Source: Kosakonia sp. SMBL-WEM22
GTDB lineage: Bacteria; Pseudomonadota; Gammaproteobacteria; Enterobacterales; Enterobacteriaceae
Assembly: GCF_014490785.1 (NCBI RefSeq)
Contig: NZ_CP051488.1
Span: 2,728,001 to 2,792,000, forward strand
Direction of reading: 5' to 3'
DNA length: 64,000 nt
Below the pieces are notes generated by a model that was not told the DNA's origin, ran no database searches, and worked only from the letters and a program-made list of their open reading frames with translations. The first letter of the stretch is position 1. Each line of letters begins with the position of its first letter. The position numbers and the translations under genes were made by a program. Shown here piece after piece: positions 8,526 through 16,571 of this stretch.

Positions 8526-8846
8526 TTATCTATCAAACACAAACATATATTCATTGTCATTTTTATATATCAACTTTATTTTTTTACCTTTCTGAAACTG
8601 GGGGGCATAAAATGTATCAATCTTTTCAGTTCCGCTTAACAACCGTCCTTCTATATTAAGAATATACGTAATGCTTGTATTGCCCGCCCCATCACTGCTT
8701 ACAGGTCTGACATTAATGATTTCTGCAATCACAGGCCTTCCCTCTACCATCAATTTATCTCTTTTATTTGTCAGATAAAAACCGTAAGCGATAATAAAGG
8801 AAACTATGAGCAGACCAATTATTAATTCAATTATGAACTCAGTCAT
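8526..8846 (-). CDS. DUF3592-like membrane protein (type A)
   Basis: 106 residues: membrane helix (about 4-24), basic linker (NKRDKLMVEGRPV), then AEIINVRPVSSDGAGNTSIT, YILNIEGR, KIDTFYAPQFQKGKKIKLIY and MFVFDR. The GRPVxAxI..PVSSDxxGNT and FYAPQ motifs define type A, the most frequent type here. Type A copies are 60-75% alike by eye at the C-terminal half but differ in the helix and the loop after GNT. Confidence 0.75.
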   Translation of the reverse strand: MTEFIIELIIGLLIVSFIIAYGFYLTNKRDKLMVEGRPVIAEIINVRPVSSDGAGNTSITYILNIEGRLLSGTEKIDTFYAPQFQKGKKIKLIYKNDNEYMFVFDR

Positions 8847-8948
8847 TAACTCATCTCACTGTTGCATGAAATAGTAGTCCCCAACACAGTAACGTTACCA
8901 ATGTGACGTAATAAAATAACCAGACCCTCCGTGAAGAAACATACTAAA

Positions 8949-9299
8949 TTATTTATGCTCTCGCAAAATCAGCCACACCTTTTCAGGATCTTTTTTATTG
9001 TAGTAAATATCCAGGTTTCTTTTGCGCTCCAGAACCATGAGATCAAGCATTGTGACGATTTGAGTGTGATTTGTATTAATTTCTCTCCCATCTAATGTTG
9101 TAAACGACAAGCTAAAAATGCACTGTGGTGAACCCGTACCTGAAGTCGAGATTTGTTTTATATTTGTGATTTCGGCATTACACCTGCCGCCATGTTTTTT
9201 AAAATTATCATAAATAGTCCCCGTATAGAAAACCCAAGCTATTAATGCGCACGGCGCAGCAATACTTAATAACAGACCGATATTATTTCCGAAGGACAC
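8949..9299 (-). CDS. DUF3592-like membrane protein (type D)
   Basis: 116 residues: membrane helix (about 8-28), NFKKHGGRCNAEITNIKQIS, TSGTGSPQCIFSLSFTTLDG and a C terminus with NLDIYYNKKDPEKVWLI. The SGTG turn and the YYxxxDPxxV end place it with type D (11146-11517, 24613-24960, and the broken 10668-11011), though it is the most divergent of them. Role inferred from the array. Confidence 0.7.
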   Translation of the reverse strand: MSFGNNIGLLLSIAAPCALIAWVFYTGTIYDNFKKHGGRCNAEITNIKQISTSGTGSPQCIFSLSFTTLDGREINTNHTQIVTMLDLMVLERKRNLDIYYNKKDPEKVWLILREHK

Positions 9300-9413
9300 G
9301 CCACGCCTCTTTTAAAATAACCAAAACCGCAATTGATTATGATGCATATTATAATTACAGTTCAAATGTTGTTCGGAGAAAACAACTAATTCTTGACACC
9401 GATGGTTATACTT

Positions 9414-9780
9414 TCAAGTAGAAATCACAAACTCAACTTTTACTGAATGCAGCCACATACTCTTTCCGGGAGATAAGATGATTGCGTTAGCATCTTTTAA
9501 TACTATATTTATTTTTCCTGGCTGCATTTGCAAGGCATCGAAAGAATTGCTTTTAACTCTAAACTGTCTGCCTTCAGCATTAAATATATATACAACTTTA
9601 GTGTTCCCTGCATTTTTTACTAAGCGGTTTGATATGTTCACGCTGGGTATGACAGGGTCCCTTAACCTATTAACCTCTCCGTTTTATTAACAAGTAAAAG
9701 GCTTGTATGCTAAACGAATAGAGTATGGATAACAGTGGTAATAATGTTATTATCATTTTTCTTATCTTATTAGCAGCCAT
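9414..9780 (-). pseudogene. Broken DUF3592-like gene (type A-like)
   Basis: The ATG at 9780 overlaps the end of the next gene upstream and opens a frame MAANKIRKMIITLLPLLSIL with a good membrane helix that stops after about 36 codons (KRRG). The rest of the domain continues in another frame: PSVNISNRLVKNAGNTKVVY, FNAEGRQFRV, LQMQPGKINIVL. A frameshift near 9660-9690 therefore separates helix and domain. The 75-codon open frame 9414-9641 is only the second part. Confidence 0.6.
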
Positions 9781-10153
9781 TATAGAAGTCTATTGATATG
9801 ACGGCTACTTTCCTGCCCGCACCTTTTTTTACTGTCATGCCCAGCCCCTTTTTTAGTAAATGCATTTGTTCTGGCGTAATTAAACCTGTGCCAGTATATA
9901 ATTTTTTATCATTTGGTAGCAAAAAATCAAATTCATAAAAATAATCATTTCCGTATCTGGCGTTTTGTTTTCTCCATGATTGAATATTTGTTTTTATTAT
10001 TTCACCCTGCCAACGAGCGCTGGACAGATAAGACTTGATCCCGGACACATCACTTCCATCTTGCTTTTCTAAAAAGTAAAAAAAAGCAGTAACGACTATC
10101 GTTAGAAAAATGCCTCCATACATGAAATACGCAGAGTACTCCTCAAGAGCCAT
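9770..10153 (-). CDS. DUF3592-like membrane protein (type E)
   Basis: 127 residues. Membrane helix at about 9-28, then GEIIKTNIQSWRKQ, YFYEFDFLLPNDKKLYTG, GLITPEQMHLLKKGLGMTVK and a short end VAVISIDFYNGC. The layout (helix, strand, long strand pair, PEQ..LKKGxxMTV) is that of the array, but the sequence is distinct from types A-D and no complete paralogue is present. Its stop codon lies inside the start region of the broken gene 9414-9780, so the two were coupled. Confidence 0.65.
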   Translation of the reverse strand: MALEEYSAYFMYGGIFLTIVVTAFFYFLEKQDGSDVSGIKSYLSSARWQGEIIKTNIQSWRKQNARYGNDYFYEFDFLLPNDKKLYTGTGLITPEQMHLLKKGLGMTVKKGAGRKVAVISIDFYNGC

Positions 10154-10246
10154 TGTTCCCCCTTAAAACCCAGTTAGATAGAACAAGTGTCATGTATAAT
10201 ACAAATAAACTAAAAACGAATACTATGCCAGAACAGGATGCAGGAA

Positions 10247-10555
10247 TCACTTATCAAAAATTAATATAAAGTGCTTATCATCAATGTAACTAATCTTTAT
10301 TTTCATACCTTTCTGCATTTGAGGAGCATAAAAAATATCAATCTTTTCTCGCCCATGGATTTTACGTCCTTCTACATTCAAAGTATAAGCTACCGTAGTA
10401 TTCCCTGAGTCATCGGTAGAAACAGGCCTTGCTCCTTCAATGACGGCGATGATCGGCCTTCCTTCTCGGAGGATTTTCTCCCTTTTAGACACTGATATAA
10501 AACAAAATATAGTTAGAGCAACAAGCATCCCGCATGCTAATAATAGCCCCATCAT
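10247..10555 (-). CDS. DUF3592-like membrane protein (type A)
   Basis: 102 residues with membrane helix (about 3-22), KREKILREGRPIIAVIEGAR, PVSTDDSGNTTVAYTLNVEG, REKIDIFYAPQMQKGMKIKI and HFILIFDK. Typical type A member; its closest relative in the window is the decayed copy at 22538-22800, which shares the RKIxGR and FYAPQMQK segments. Confidence 0.75.
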   Translation of the reverse strand: MMGLLLACGMLVALTIFCFISVSKREKILREGRPIIAVIEGARPVSTDDSGNTTVAYTLNVEGRKIHGREKIDIFYAPQMQKGMKIKISYIDDKHFILIFDK

Positions 10556-10667
10556 ATTTTAACCCTTATCTTATAAAATTTAATGATTAAATTTTCCTAC
10601 GAGAGCTTCGTGCTTCGGGCAGGGCCATGGTCACCATTTGTGTGCGAAGCATAATCAAAGTTGATTC
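10556..10667. other. Short AT-rich spacer
   Basis: No gene or clear signal seen; it separates the type A gene from the decayed type D copy. Confidence 0.4.
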
Positions 10668-11011
10668 TACGCCATATCTCAAGGCACCAGAAAAAATCGC
10701 TGGGATCTTACGGCAAACAATACAAAAGAACAGCGTTTTTTCGCATTATTTTATCAAACTTTCTGACGTAAAGAACGTTTAGCATAAGTCTTTTCCTTGC
10801 CATGCTCTGTTTGAAACTCTAGCTCGAGCCTAAGCCTCATGCTCCCTGTCCCTGCCCCCCGCTATTATTTTAATAATAATTTTGGCCTCAACCTAATACC
10901 TTAATACCTAAACCTTTCTTTATCATGAGCGGTGTTAAAAACATCATGCGCCATTCCGGCGAGCAACAACAGGAGCGTGAGTGCAATACTCGATAAAGTT
11001 GAATATGGCAT
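10668..11011 (-). pseudogene. Decayed DUF3592-like gene (type D)
   Basis: DNA alignment with the intact type D gene 11146-11517 is clear over most of its length, especially the part coding for LELEFQTEHG and for IMRKNAVLLYCLP. The copy starts MPYSTLSSIALTLLLLLAG, a good membrane helix, at ATG 11011, but several stops and at least two frameshifts follow (one after KERFRY, one after LRQK). It lies directly downstream of its intact relative, as expected for a tandem duplication that decayed. Confidence 0.65.
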
Positions 11012-11145
11012 TTATCTCATAATATGTCCTGCTTTAATGAGAGGTACATAAAAAAAATAAAATCACTTGCATAAGTTCGGTTTCAATTCCTATCAAATTA
11101 AAGCCTTAAATATCATTGAGTGCGCAGGAATAACTGAAAGCGAGG

Positions 11146-11517
11146 CTACTCCATATCCTCAGGAACAAGGTAAACTTGCCGAGGATCCTGTGGCAAGTAA
11201 TACAAGAGAACGGTATTTTTTCTCATTATTTTAATCAACTCTTCTGGTGTGAAAAAGTAGCGGGTATGCGTTCTTATTACGCCATTTTTAGTTTGAAACT
11301 CCAGATCAATCTTATATTTCGTATTGCCTGTACCAGAAGAACTAATATCTCTCTTGCCAAGTATTTTGGCCTCGACCTTTATACCTTTTGTCCTGAACTT
11401 ATCATCATCAACCCCAGCCTTAAAGACAGAATAAACAAGCCAACCGACAAATAACACTGAGATAATGATGGACCAGACCGTTGAATTTGACATGTTTTGA
11501 ATTAATGCAACCATCAT
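11146..11517 (-). CDS. DUF3592-like membrane protein (type D)
   Basis: 123 residues; two ATG codons in tandem at the start and a weak ribosome site leave the exact start open. Membrane helix at about 15-33, then GIKVEAKILGKRDISSSGTG, YKIDLEFQTKNG, YFFTPEELIKIMRKNTVLLY and LPQDPRQVYLVPEDME. Strongly similar to 24613-24960, whose gene sits right behind a vgrG tail, which suggests how this copy entered the array. Confidence 0.75.
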   Translation of the reverse strand: MMVALIQNMSNSTVWSIIISVLFVGWLVYSVFKAGVDDDKFRTKGIKVEAKILGKRDISSSGTGNTKYKIDLEFQTKNGVIRTHTRYFFTPEELIKIMRKNTVLLYYLPQDPRQVYLVPEDME

Positions 11518-11661
11518 TTATGAACCACGGAAATTTAATTAAAAAAACAGAATGAATCGAATTTACAGAGCATGTATTAATTCTATTTTATTAGCTATCT
11601 ACACTACAACTTAGCGACGGCGTTCATTATCAATGGTGATGCGCAATAGAATACCCAGGCA

Positions 11662-12030
11662 TTACTGTGTCATTTCCATTTTTACATTAGGAATATTACA
11701 AGAAGGATCGGTTTTCAGATAGACAACAGGCAGTATAGTTCCGACTTTATAATTGTATAAATCGATTGTGTTGATAGCCGTGCGTACATGTTTATTTCGG
11801 TAAATATTGCCCTCTTCAGAAATGAACTCATAATCCACCTCTATGTTGACAACACCCATTTTTGATGGCGCATCGGGCACTATTTTTGTAATGGTCCCTT
11901 GAACATATACAGGGTTACTACGGATTTTCCTTTCAAACCGATTGATTTTACTATTCCGAATAATTATCGATAATACAATGAAAGCAATGATAACAGGAAA
12001 AATGAAGTGTAAATATTTTAAATACTGCAT
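11662..12030 (-). CDS. DUF3592-like membrane protein (type B)
   Basis: 122 residues: MQYLKYLHFIFPVIIAFIVL membrane helix, then NPVYVQGTITKIVPDAPSK, GVVNIEVDYEFISEEGN, YNYKVGTILPVVYLKTDP. Close to the decayed copy at 24111-24520 (both read KYLH.VFPVII at the start and KIVPD.PSK.GV in the domain) and to 12868-13239. Confidence 0.75.
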   Translation of the reverse strand: MQYLKYLHFIFPVIIAFIVLSIIIRNSKINRFERKIRSNPVYVQGTITKIVPDAPSKMGVVNIEVDYEFISEEGNIYRNKHVRTAINTIDLYNYKVGTILPVVYLKTDPSCNIPNVKMEMTQ

Positions 12031-12039
12031 GATACTGAC

Positions 12040-12255
12040 TCATCTTGTTAAAAGCTGGATATTGGAAATATAAATATTTCGATTTACGACGTCTCTTTTC
12101 CGGCTTGAAGGTAAAAATGGCGCTGTACATGAAGAGTCTACTTTATGCCGTAAGAAATAAGAGAGAATTATTTTGGATACATTAGCGATAATATGATAGC
12201 GCATAATAAGCATTGCTATAACAGCGACAGGTATAATATCAAAAAAAACCGTCAA
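12040..12255 (-). pseudogene. Small hydrophobic open frame, probably a remnant
   Basis: 71 codons from a TTG. The first third (FFDIIPVAVIAMLIMRYHII) looks like the membrane helix at the start of a DUF3592-like gene, perhaps type C; the rest has lost any match to the domain. Without a ribosome site or conserved end it is most likely the leftover 5' part of an array gene. Confidence 0.3.
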
Positions 12256-12328
12256 AAAGTCCTGTTGACACGCCCTATCCTTTGCACATTAATTGCAGCC
12301 CTCGTTATTATTAAGCTCCACATACCAT

Positions 12329-12639
12329 TTACTCGCATTTTTTAAAAACAAACATAAAGTTGTTATCATCTATGTACATGATTTTTATTCGCATACCCGG
12401 CTGCAACTGAGGAGCATAGAAAGTATCAATTTTTTCCTTACCTTTAAGAAGCCGACCGCCTATGTTAAGCGTATATAGAATAGTTGTATTACCGGAATCA
12501 TCAGAACTGACTGGTGTAACACTCTCTACTTTAGCCATAACAGGCCTTCCCTCGCGCATCAGTTTGTCATGTCGCGCCGTGCCTTTGTAGATAATTATAA
12601 AAAAACCATTGCCATTACAGTTAATAATATCAGTCCCAT
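12329..12639 (-). pseudogene. DUF3592-like gene (type A) frameshifted in a run of seven T
   Basis: The natural start is ATG 12639 after AAGAGAAAC, giving the helix MGLILLTVMAMVF, but the frame ends at once because the coding-strand run of T at 12605-12599 has seven bases. With eight it would read on into IIIYKGTARHDKLMREGRPV and the full type A domain (PVSSDDSGNTTILYTLNIGG, KIDTFYAPQLQPGMRIKIMY, FMFVFKK). An open frame of 114 codons covers the domain but starts with a non-hydrophobic leader. Either a pseudogene or a phase-variable gene in the off state. Confidence 0.65.
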
Positions 12640-12867
12640 TAGTTTCTCTTAAAACAGAAGATAATTCGTACATGGAGGCAATGTTAAATAAATTGTATTG
12701 ATGAAAATCACCACTACTCGCTGAGCTGATTTATGATAACAAGCTTACTCCTTAAGATTATTGCTTTTTTATACAAAGATATATTAACGCTATCTTGAAA
12801 CTCCTGTTTGTTACTTTTCCATTTTCCTTCAGAGATTTTTTTACCTCTTTAAAAGCCATGTTGTAAC

Positions 12868-13239
12868 TTACAAATCCTCCAAAGCATTTCTTACGTTTAG
12901 AACGTTTTTATGAGGGTCCGTTCTCAGGTATATGACAGGCACGCTCAATCCTATTTTATAATCGATTAAATCCATTATTTTAATTGCTGTCATGACGTTT
13001 TTTTCTTCGATCAAAGTGCCATTATCTGTATAAAACTTATAATCCACAGTAACGTTTACTACGCCAAAGGTAGAGGGCGTACCTTGCACAACCTTTGTTA
13101 AAAGCGCATCGACATACACCGGGTCCTCAGTAATTCTCTTTTGTAATCTTTTTTTCATATAATTGCGAATAAATATTGATAACATTATAAACACAACTAT
13201 GACAGGAGCAATAACATTTAGACATTTCAAATATTGCAT
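12868..13239 (-). CDS. DUF3592-like membrane protein (type B)
   Basis: 123 residues: membrane helix (about 8-27), RNYMKKRLQKRITEDPVYVD, LLTKVVQGTPSTFGVVNVTV, DYKFYTDNGTLIEEKNVMTA, YKIGLSVPVIYLRTDPHKNV. Intact type B member. Its domain is close to that of the broken gene 19160-19524 (DPVY, P.TP, VNVT.DY, IYLR.DP). Confidence 0.75.
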   Translation of the reverse strand: MQYLKCLNVIAPVIVVFIMLSIFIRNYMKKRLQKRITEDPVYVDALLTKVVQGTPSTFGVVNVTVDYKFYTDNGTLIEEKNVMTAIKIMDLIDYKIGLSVPVIYLRTDPHKNVLNVRNALEDL

Positions 13240-13443
13240 TTATACTTTCTCAGAGACGCGTTTTTGAGATGTATTTTTCACAATGCTATATAAAACTGTT
13301 CGATTTAACTAATTCAGTCCTATAACGTTCGTTGCGTAAAAATATAATCAAAATGAAAACCTCAGTGAAAAAACTGAGAAGCACTATACTTCAACACTCT
13401 TAATGATATTTTTAAATCTGTATTAACTCAGGCGTCGCCAAAA

Positions 13444-13749
13444 TCATCTCTTAAAAAGAAACGAATAGCTTCCATCATCAATGTACATTATTTCAATTTC
13501 CATTCCAGGCTGGAATTGCGGAGCATAGAAGGTATTTATTTTTGTCTTACCGTAAATACGCCTACCTTCCACCTTCAGTGTGTAGGCAATAGTTGTATTG
13601 CCTGAATCATCCGCACTCACTGGAGATGCATGCTCTATCATTGCCATTACTGGTCGTCCTTCGCGCATTATTTTATCATGGTTTTTCTTATCAATGTAAA
13701 CATAAATCATCAATATGGCGAGGGCTAAGATAACCATTAAAATACCCAT
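13444..13749 (-). CDS. DUF3592-like membrane protein (type A)
   Basis: 101 residues: membrane helix MGILMVILALAILMIYVYI, KKNHDKIMREGRPVMAMIEH, SPVSADDSGNTTIAYTLKVE, KINTFYAPQFQPGMEIEIMY and YSFLFKR. First intact gene of the left array in reading direction. It is the best guide for what the frameshifted gene 12329-12639 should look like. Confidence 0.75.
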   Translation of the reverse strand: MGILMVILALAILMIYVYIDKKNHDKIMREGRPVMAMIEHASPVSADDSGNTTIAYTLKVEGRRIYGKTKINTFYAPQFQPGMEIEIMYIDDGSYSFLFKR

Positions 13750-13884
13750 TACCTGGCTCTTTCCTTTTATTAAAACAAATCATCGCCGAGAAGCAGGATC
13801 TTTAGGGATCAGGTCTAATTAAAGAGTTAATTATTTCAGACCTGTGCTTAATTTATCTATGTGTTTTTTTGATATTATTTTTTA

Positions 13885-14085
13885 GAACAAAGATGTTATT
13901 TTTATCATCGGCAAACATTATTTTTTATTTCCCTGCCTTGTGGTAGTTGGGGAGTGTAAAAGGTATTAATTTTTTCACGCGCGTTTAATTTCGCCCTTCA
14001 AGATTGAGTATGTACGAGACTGTTGCACTATCTGCGTCGTCCGAACTTAAAGGGCGAACGTCGATCATCTTAGTCGTGATAGCTG
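13885..14085 (-). pseudogene. Decayed DUF3592-like gene (type A), 5' end lost
   Basis: Minus-strand reading gives ITTKMIDVRPLSSDDADSAT, VSYILNLEGRN and then, with stops and frame changes, KIN.FYTPQLPQGREI and DDKNNIFVLKN. These are the type A motifs in order. The membrane helix is missing: at about 14100 the sequence switches to a piece of vgrG, so a recombination joint removed the start. Confidence 0.6.
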
Positions 14086-14109
14086 CAGAGTACGAAGGTG
14101 TTACACGAT

Positions 14110-14385
14110 CAATCATAAACGTTGATGCTCCCCTGCTGCTGCGAGGAGGTCTCCTGCCGGGCTGAAACAGCTACGCGACGGTTTGCGGAGGTTGTAGTCG
14201 TCAAGGCTACCTGGCGTCAAGCTCTTTCGCAGAACCCAATTGCTGATGCCTGCTTCGCTGGTGCTACCGCTCATGGGCTTTATGACTTGAGTGGTAGGCA
14301 ATGCCCTCAAGCGCCATCAGGAGGCTCATTTTCCGGAAAAGCAGGCCGTCTATCGGCGGTTTTATCAAACTCTGTTCAACAGAGT
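14110..14385 (-). pseudogene. vgrG fragment (internal and N-terminal pieces)
   Basis: The frame at 14113-14310 contains GSTSEAGISNWVLRKSLTPG and LDDYNLRKP, matching intact VgrG around residues 200-235 (GSTSEEGISQWALEDSVTPG). Further upstream, 14330-14370 matches the codons for the start segment PVDGLLFWK. Most of the gene between is deleted. It lies just downstream of the DUF4150 gene. Confidence 0.65.
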
Positions 14386-14414
14386 AAATAATTTCTTAGA
14401 AGCGACGATGTCAA

Positions 14415-14440
14415 AGCGCACCTGAGGTTATCGGTGCGCT
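14415..14440 (-). terminator. Hairpin after the DUF4150 operon
   Basis: Perfect 8-base stem AGCGCACC/GGTGCGCT with a 10-base loop, 39 bases after the DUF4150 stop, followed on the minus strand by TTTG only. Position fits an operon terminator, but the T tract is weak. Confidence 0.4.
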
Positions 14441-14478
14441 TGTTGTTTTGCATATTTACTCTGTTTTTGATGGATGGA

Positions 14479-14871
14479 TTAAGCTGCCAGCATCAAGACT
14501 TTGAATTGGCTCGGTACAGTACGCATGCCGACAGCGTTAGTGGAGTTTTGCAGGCTTACGCTGGTTAAACGCGTCGCCGGCGTTCCTTTTAACAGAACGG
14601 TAAAAGCCCCCGTCAGGTGGCGCGAAGGCCCCATCACCGTACCTGATGCAACGCCGGTTGCGACGCCGGGGTTATCGCCGTTGGTAAGCGGCGTCACCGT
14701 CGCCAAATTATGTGCGGGCATACCCATAAAGAGGATATTCAGCGCATTCGGAATCGCCGTTGGCCCCAGCGCAATATCCGGATAGGGAATGGGTGTGGGG
14801 GCAGGCATTGGCGTCATACATACATCCGGAAATGCCAGGTCAACCCCCATCATTTGGCAGTTAGCAAACAT
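14479..14871 (-). CDS. DUF4150 PAAR-like tip protein
   Basis: 130 residues starting MFANCQMMGVDLAFPDVCMT, with PIPYPDIALGPTAIPNALNI, GMPAHNLATVTPLTNGDNPG and GPSRHLTGAFTVLLKGTPAT. These are hallmarks of DUF4150, a PAAR-like domain found at the tip of T6SS spikes. Many DUF4150 proteins carry a C-terminal toxin; this one ends with the domain (FKVLMLAA). It is the last gene of the DUF2169 operon, 9 bases after the DUF3540 gene. Confidence 0.85.
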   Translation of the reverse strand: MFANCQMMGVDLAFPDVCMTPMPAPTPIPYPDIALGPTAIPNALNILFMGMPAHNLATVTPLTNGDNPGVATGVASGTVMGPSRHLTGAFTVLLKGTPATRLTSVSLQNSTNAVGMRTVPSQFKVLMLAA

Positions 14872-14880
14872 ACTCTCTCC

Positions 14881-15489
14881 TTAGCCCATGTGGATCTGTT
14901 CAGAATCGACTTTGGTGATCGCTTTCGAGGTGATCACCGTGTTCTGCGCGTGCATGCGCAGATAATCTTCCGCTTTCATATCCAGCTGACCGGCGCGAAC
15001 ATGCTCCGTCTGGCGCGTGGTGCGAAACAGCTGCTGGCTGATTTGCGTCACGGTCTGCCAGACTGACTCGGCCCGCTTGCCGACAACACGGGAAAGGGAC
15101 ACCCATGCGGAGATCTTTTCGCCGCTATAATTCATCTCACTGATATGACAATCCCCTTTTGTCGCATTGATATTGAGTGCTTCGCTGCTCAGGCTCAGTG
15201 CGCCCTGGCTGGCTATATGCAGATCGCCCTGCACGCTCAGCTCTACTGCAGAGGTCGTGTTCTGGCGCTCCAGCACCGCGAGCAGCCACATCTGGTTATC
15301 GACGGCGCTAATCAGCACCGTATCGCCCGCCTGCGGAGCGATAACGCAGCTTACGGCGCGATGACAGTGCCAGCCGCGGCCTTCGCTTTCTACCATCAGG
15401 CTGCCATCCTCAAAGCAGTGAGTGACCTGCGCGGAAAATTGTCCGCCAGGGATCGCCGTCATCAGCAGCTGGTGATTAATGTTCGTCAT
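14881..15489 (-). CDS. DUF3540 protein
   Basis: 202 residues. N-terminal part (about 15-70) with AQVTHCFEDGSLMVESEGRG and ISAVDNQMWLLAVLER resembles the VgrG OB-fold region, followed by a beta-helix-like stretch (LSVQGDLHIASQGALSLSSE) and a helical C terminus ending KVDSEQIHMG. This is the DUF3540 family, which regularly lies between DUF2169 and DUF4150 genes in T6SS loci; its exact task is not established to my knowledge. Start and upstream stop share one base (TAATG), so it is translationally coupled. Confidence 0.85.
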   Translation of the reverse strand: MTNINHQLLMTAIPGGQFSAQVTHCFEDGSLMVESEGRGWHCHRAVSCVIAPQAGDTVLISAVDNQMWLLAVLERQNTTSAVELSVQGDLHIASQGALSLSSEALNINATKGDCHISEMNYSGEKISAWVSLSRVVGKRAESVWQTVTQISQQLFRTTRQTEHVRAGQLDMKAEDYLRMHAQNTVITSKAITKVDSEQIHMG

Positions 15490-16571
15490 TATGAGTCTCC
15501 GTAAATTCTGCTATGGCGTTCGGCGCTCCAGGCTTCCGCCGCCAGTAACTCTTCGTCATATTCAAGGATGCCTTTGCGATCGGCAAAGCGCGCATTGTCC
15601 TGCCGGGCACGATGAAAACGGGTGCGCGAAAAGGTCGCTCCGCGAAAATCCGCCAGCCGGAGATCGGCGGCAGAGAAGTCCGCATAGGTCAAATCACACA
15701 GGGTGAATTCAGCTTCCTGCGCTATTGTCTGCTGCAGGATGCTCTGGAAGAAGCGGCTCTGCTTAAAACAGGTTTTGTTGAGCGTCGCGCCGACAAATAT
15801 TGCCTGGTCGAACAGGCTGCTCTGCGCCTGCGCACCGCTTAAATCCGCTTCCATAAAGAGCGCCTGCGTGGCATTCACGCCGCGAAGCTGTGCCTGCTTT
15901 AATGATGCGCCTTTAAAGTTACACTGCGTAAGCTGCGCACCGTTGAAATCAGCGCCATCAAGCTGATTATCGGTAAACTGGCAACCGGTAAATTTATGCT
16001 GCGCATAGTGCTTGCCGCGCTGGTCGCAGTTGAAAAATACTGTGCGCTCGAATTGGCTCTCCTGCAGATCGACATCACGCAGGTCAATACTAAACAGCGT
16101 AGTCATCAGGTTATGGCAATGATCGAGCTTCGCCCCGCCAAGCGGTGTTTCATAGAAGGTGGAGCGATCGAAACTCGAGCCGCTAAACAGACTCTGCTCC
16201 AGCGCACAGCGCATAAACTGGCTGGTATCGCTGCTGATGCGCGTGAAATCACTGTTTGCCAGATTGCAGTCATTAAAGACACAACGGGTCAGCGTCGCGC
16301 CGCTGGCGGTGATGCCCGCCATCTCGCACTGGTTAAATACCGTCTCTTCCAGAGTCGTAGCAGCCAGATTTGCGCCATTCAACTGACATTCGGTAAAAAC
16401 GCTCTCTTTGAGATTAACGCCCTGCAGGTTGGCTCCCTGCAATGACATCTCCTGGAAAATCGCCCCCGAGAGATCGCAGCCTTGTAGATCGAGTCCATCC
16501 AGGCTGAGCTCCATGATCGCTTCGCCGCCCTTTATTTTCTGCTGCAGCTCTGCGGCCGTTAATCTCTTCAT
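15489..16571 (-). CDS. Pentapeptide-repeat protein of the DUF2169 operon
   Basis: 360 residues made almost entirely of A(D/N)LxX-type five-residue repeats (for example LQGANLQGVNLKESVF, ANLAATTLEETVFNQC, GADFNGAQLTQCNFKGASL), which fold into a right-handed beta-helix. It overlaps the DUF2169 gene by four bases and DUF3540 by one. Such proteins stand in this position in T6SS-linked DUF2169 operons; a scaffold or loading role is inferred. No membrane segment or signal peptide is visible. Confidence 0.85.
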   Translation of the reverse strand: MKRLTAAELQQKIKGGEAIMELSLDGLDLQGCDLSGAIFQEMSLQGANLQGVNLKESVFTECQLNGANLAATTLEETVFNQCEMAGITASGATLTRCVFNDCNLANSDFTRISSDTSQFMRCALEQSLFSGSSFDRSTFYETPLGGAKLDHCHNLMTTLFSIDLRDVDLQESQFERTVFFNCDQRGKHYAQHKFTGCQFTDNQLDGADFNGAQLTQCNFKGASLKQAQLRGVNATQALFMEADLSGAQAQSSLFDQAIFVGATLNKTCFKQSRFFQSILQQTIAQEAEFTLCDLTYADFSAADLRLADFRGATFSRTRFHRARQDNARFADRKGILEYDEELLAAEAWSAERHSRIYGDS

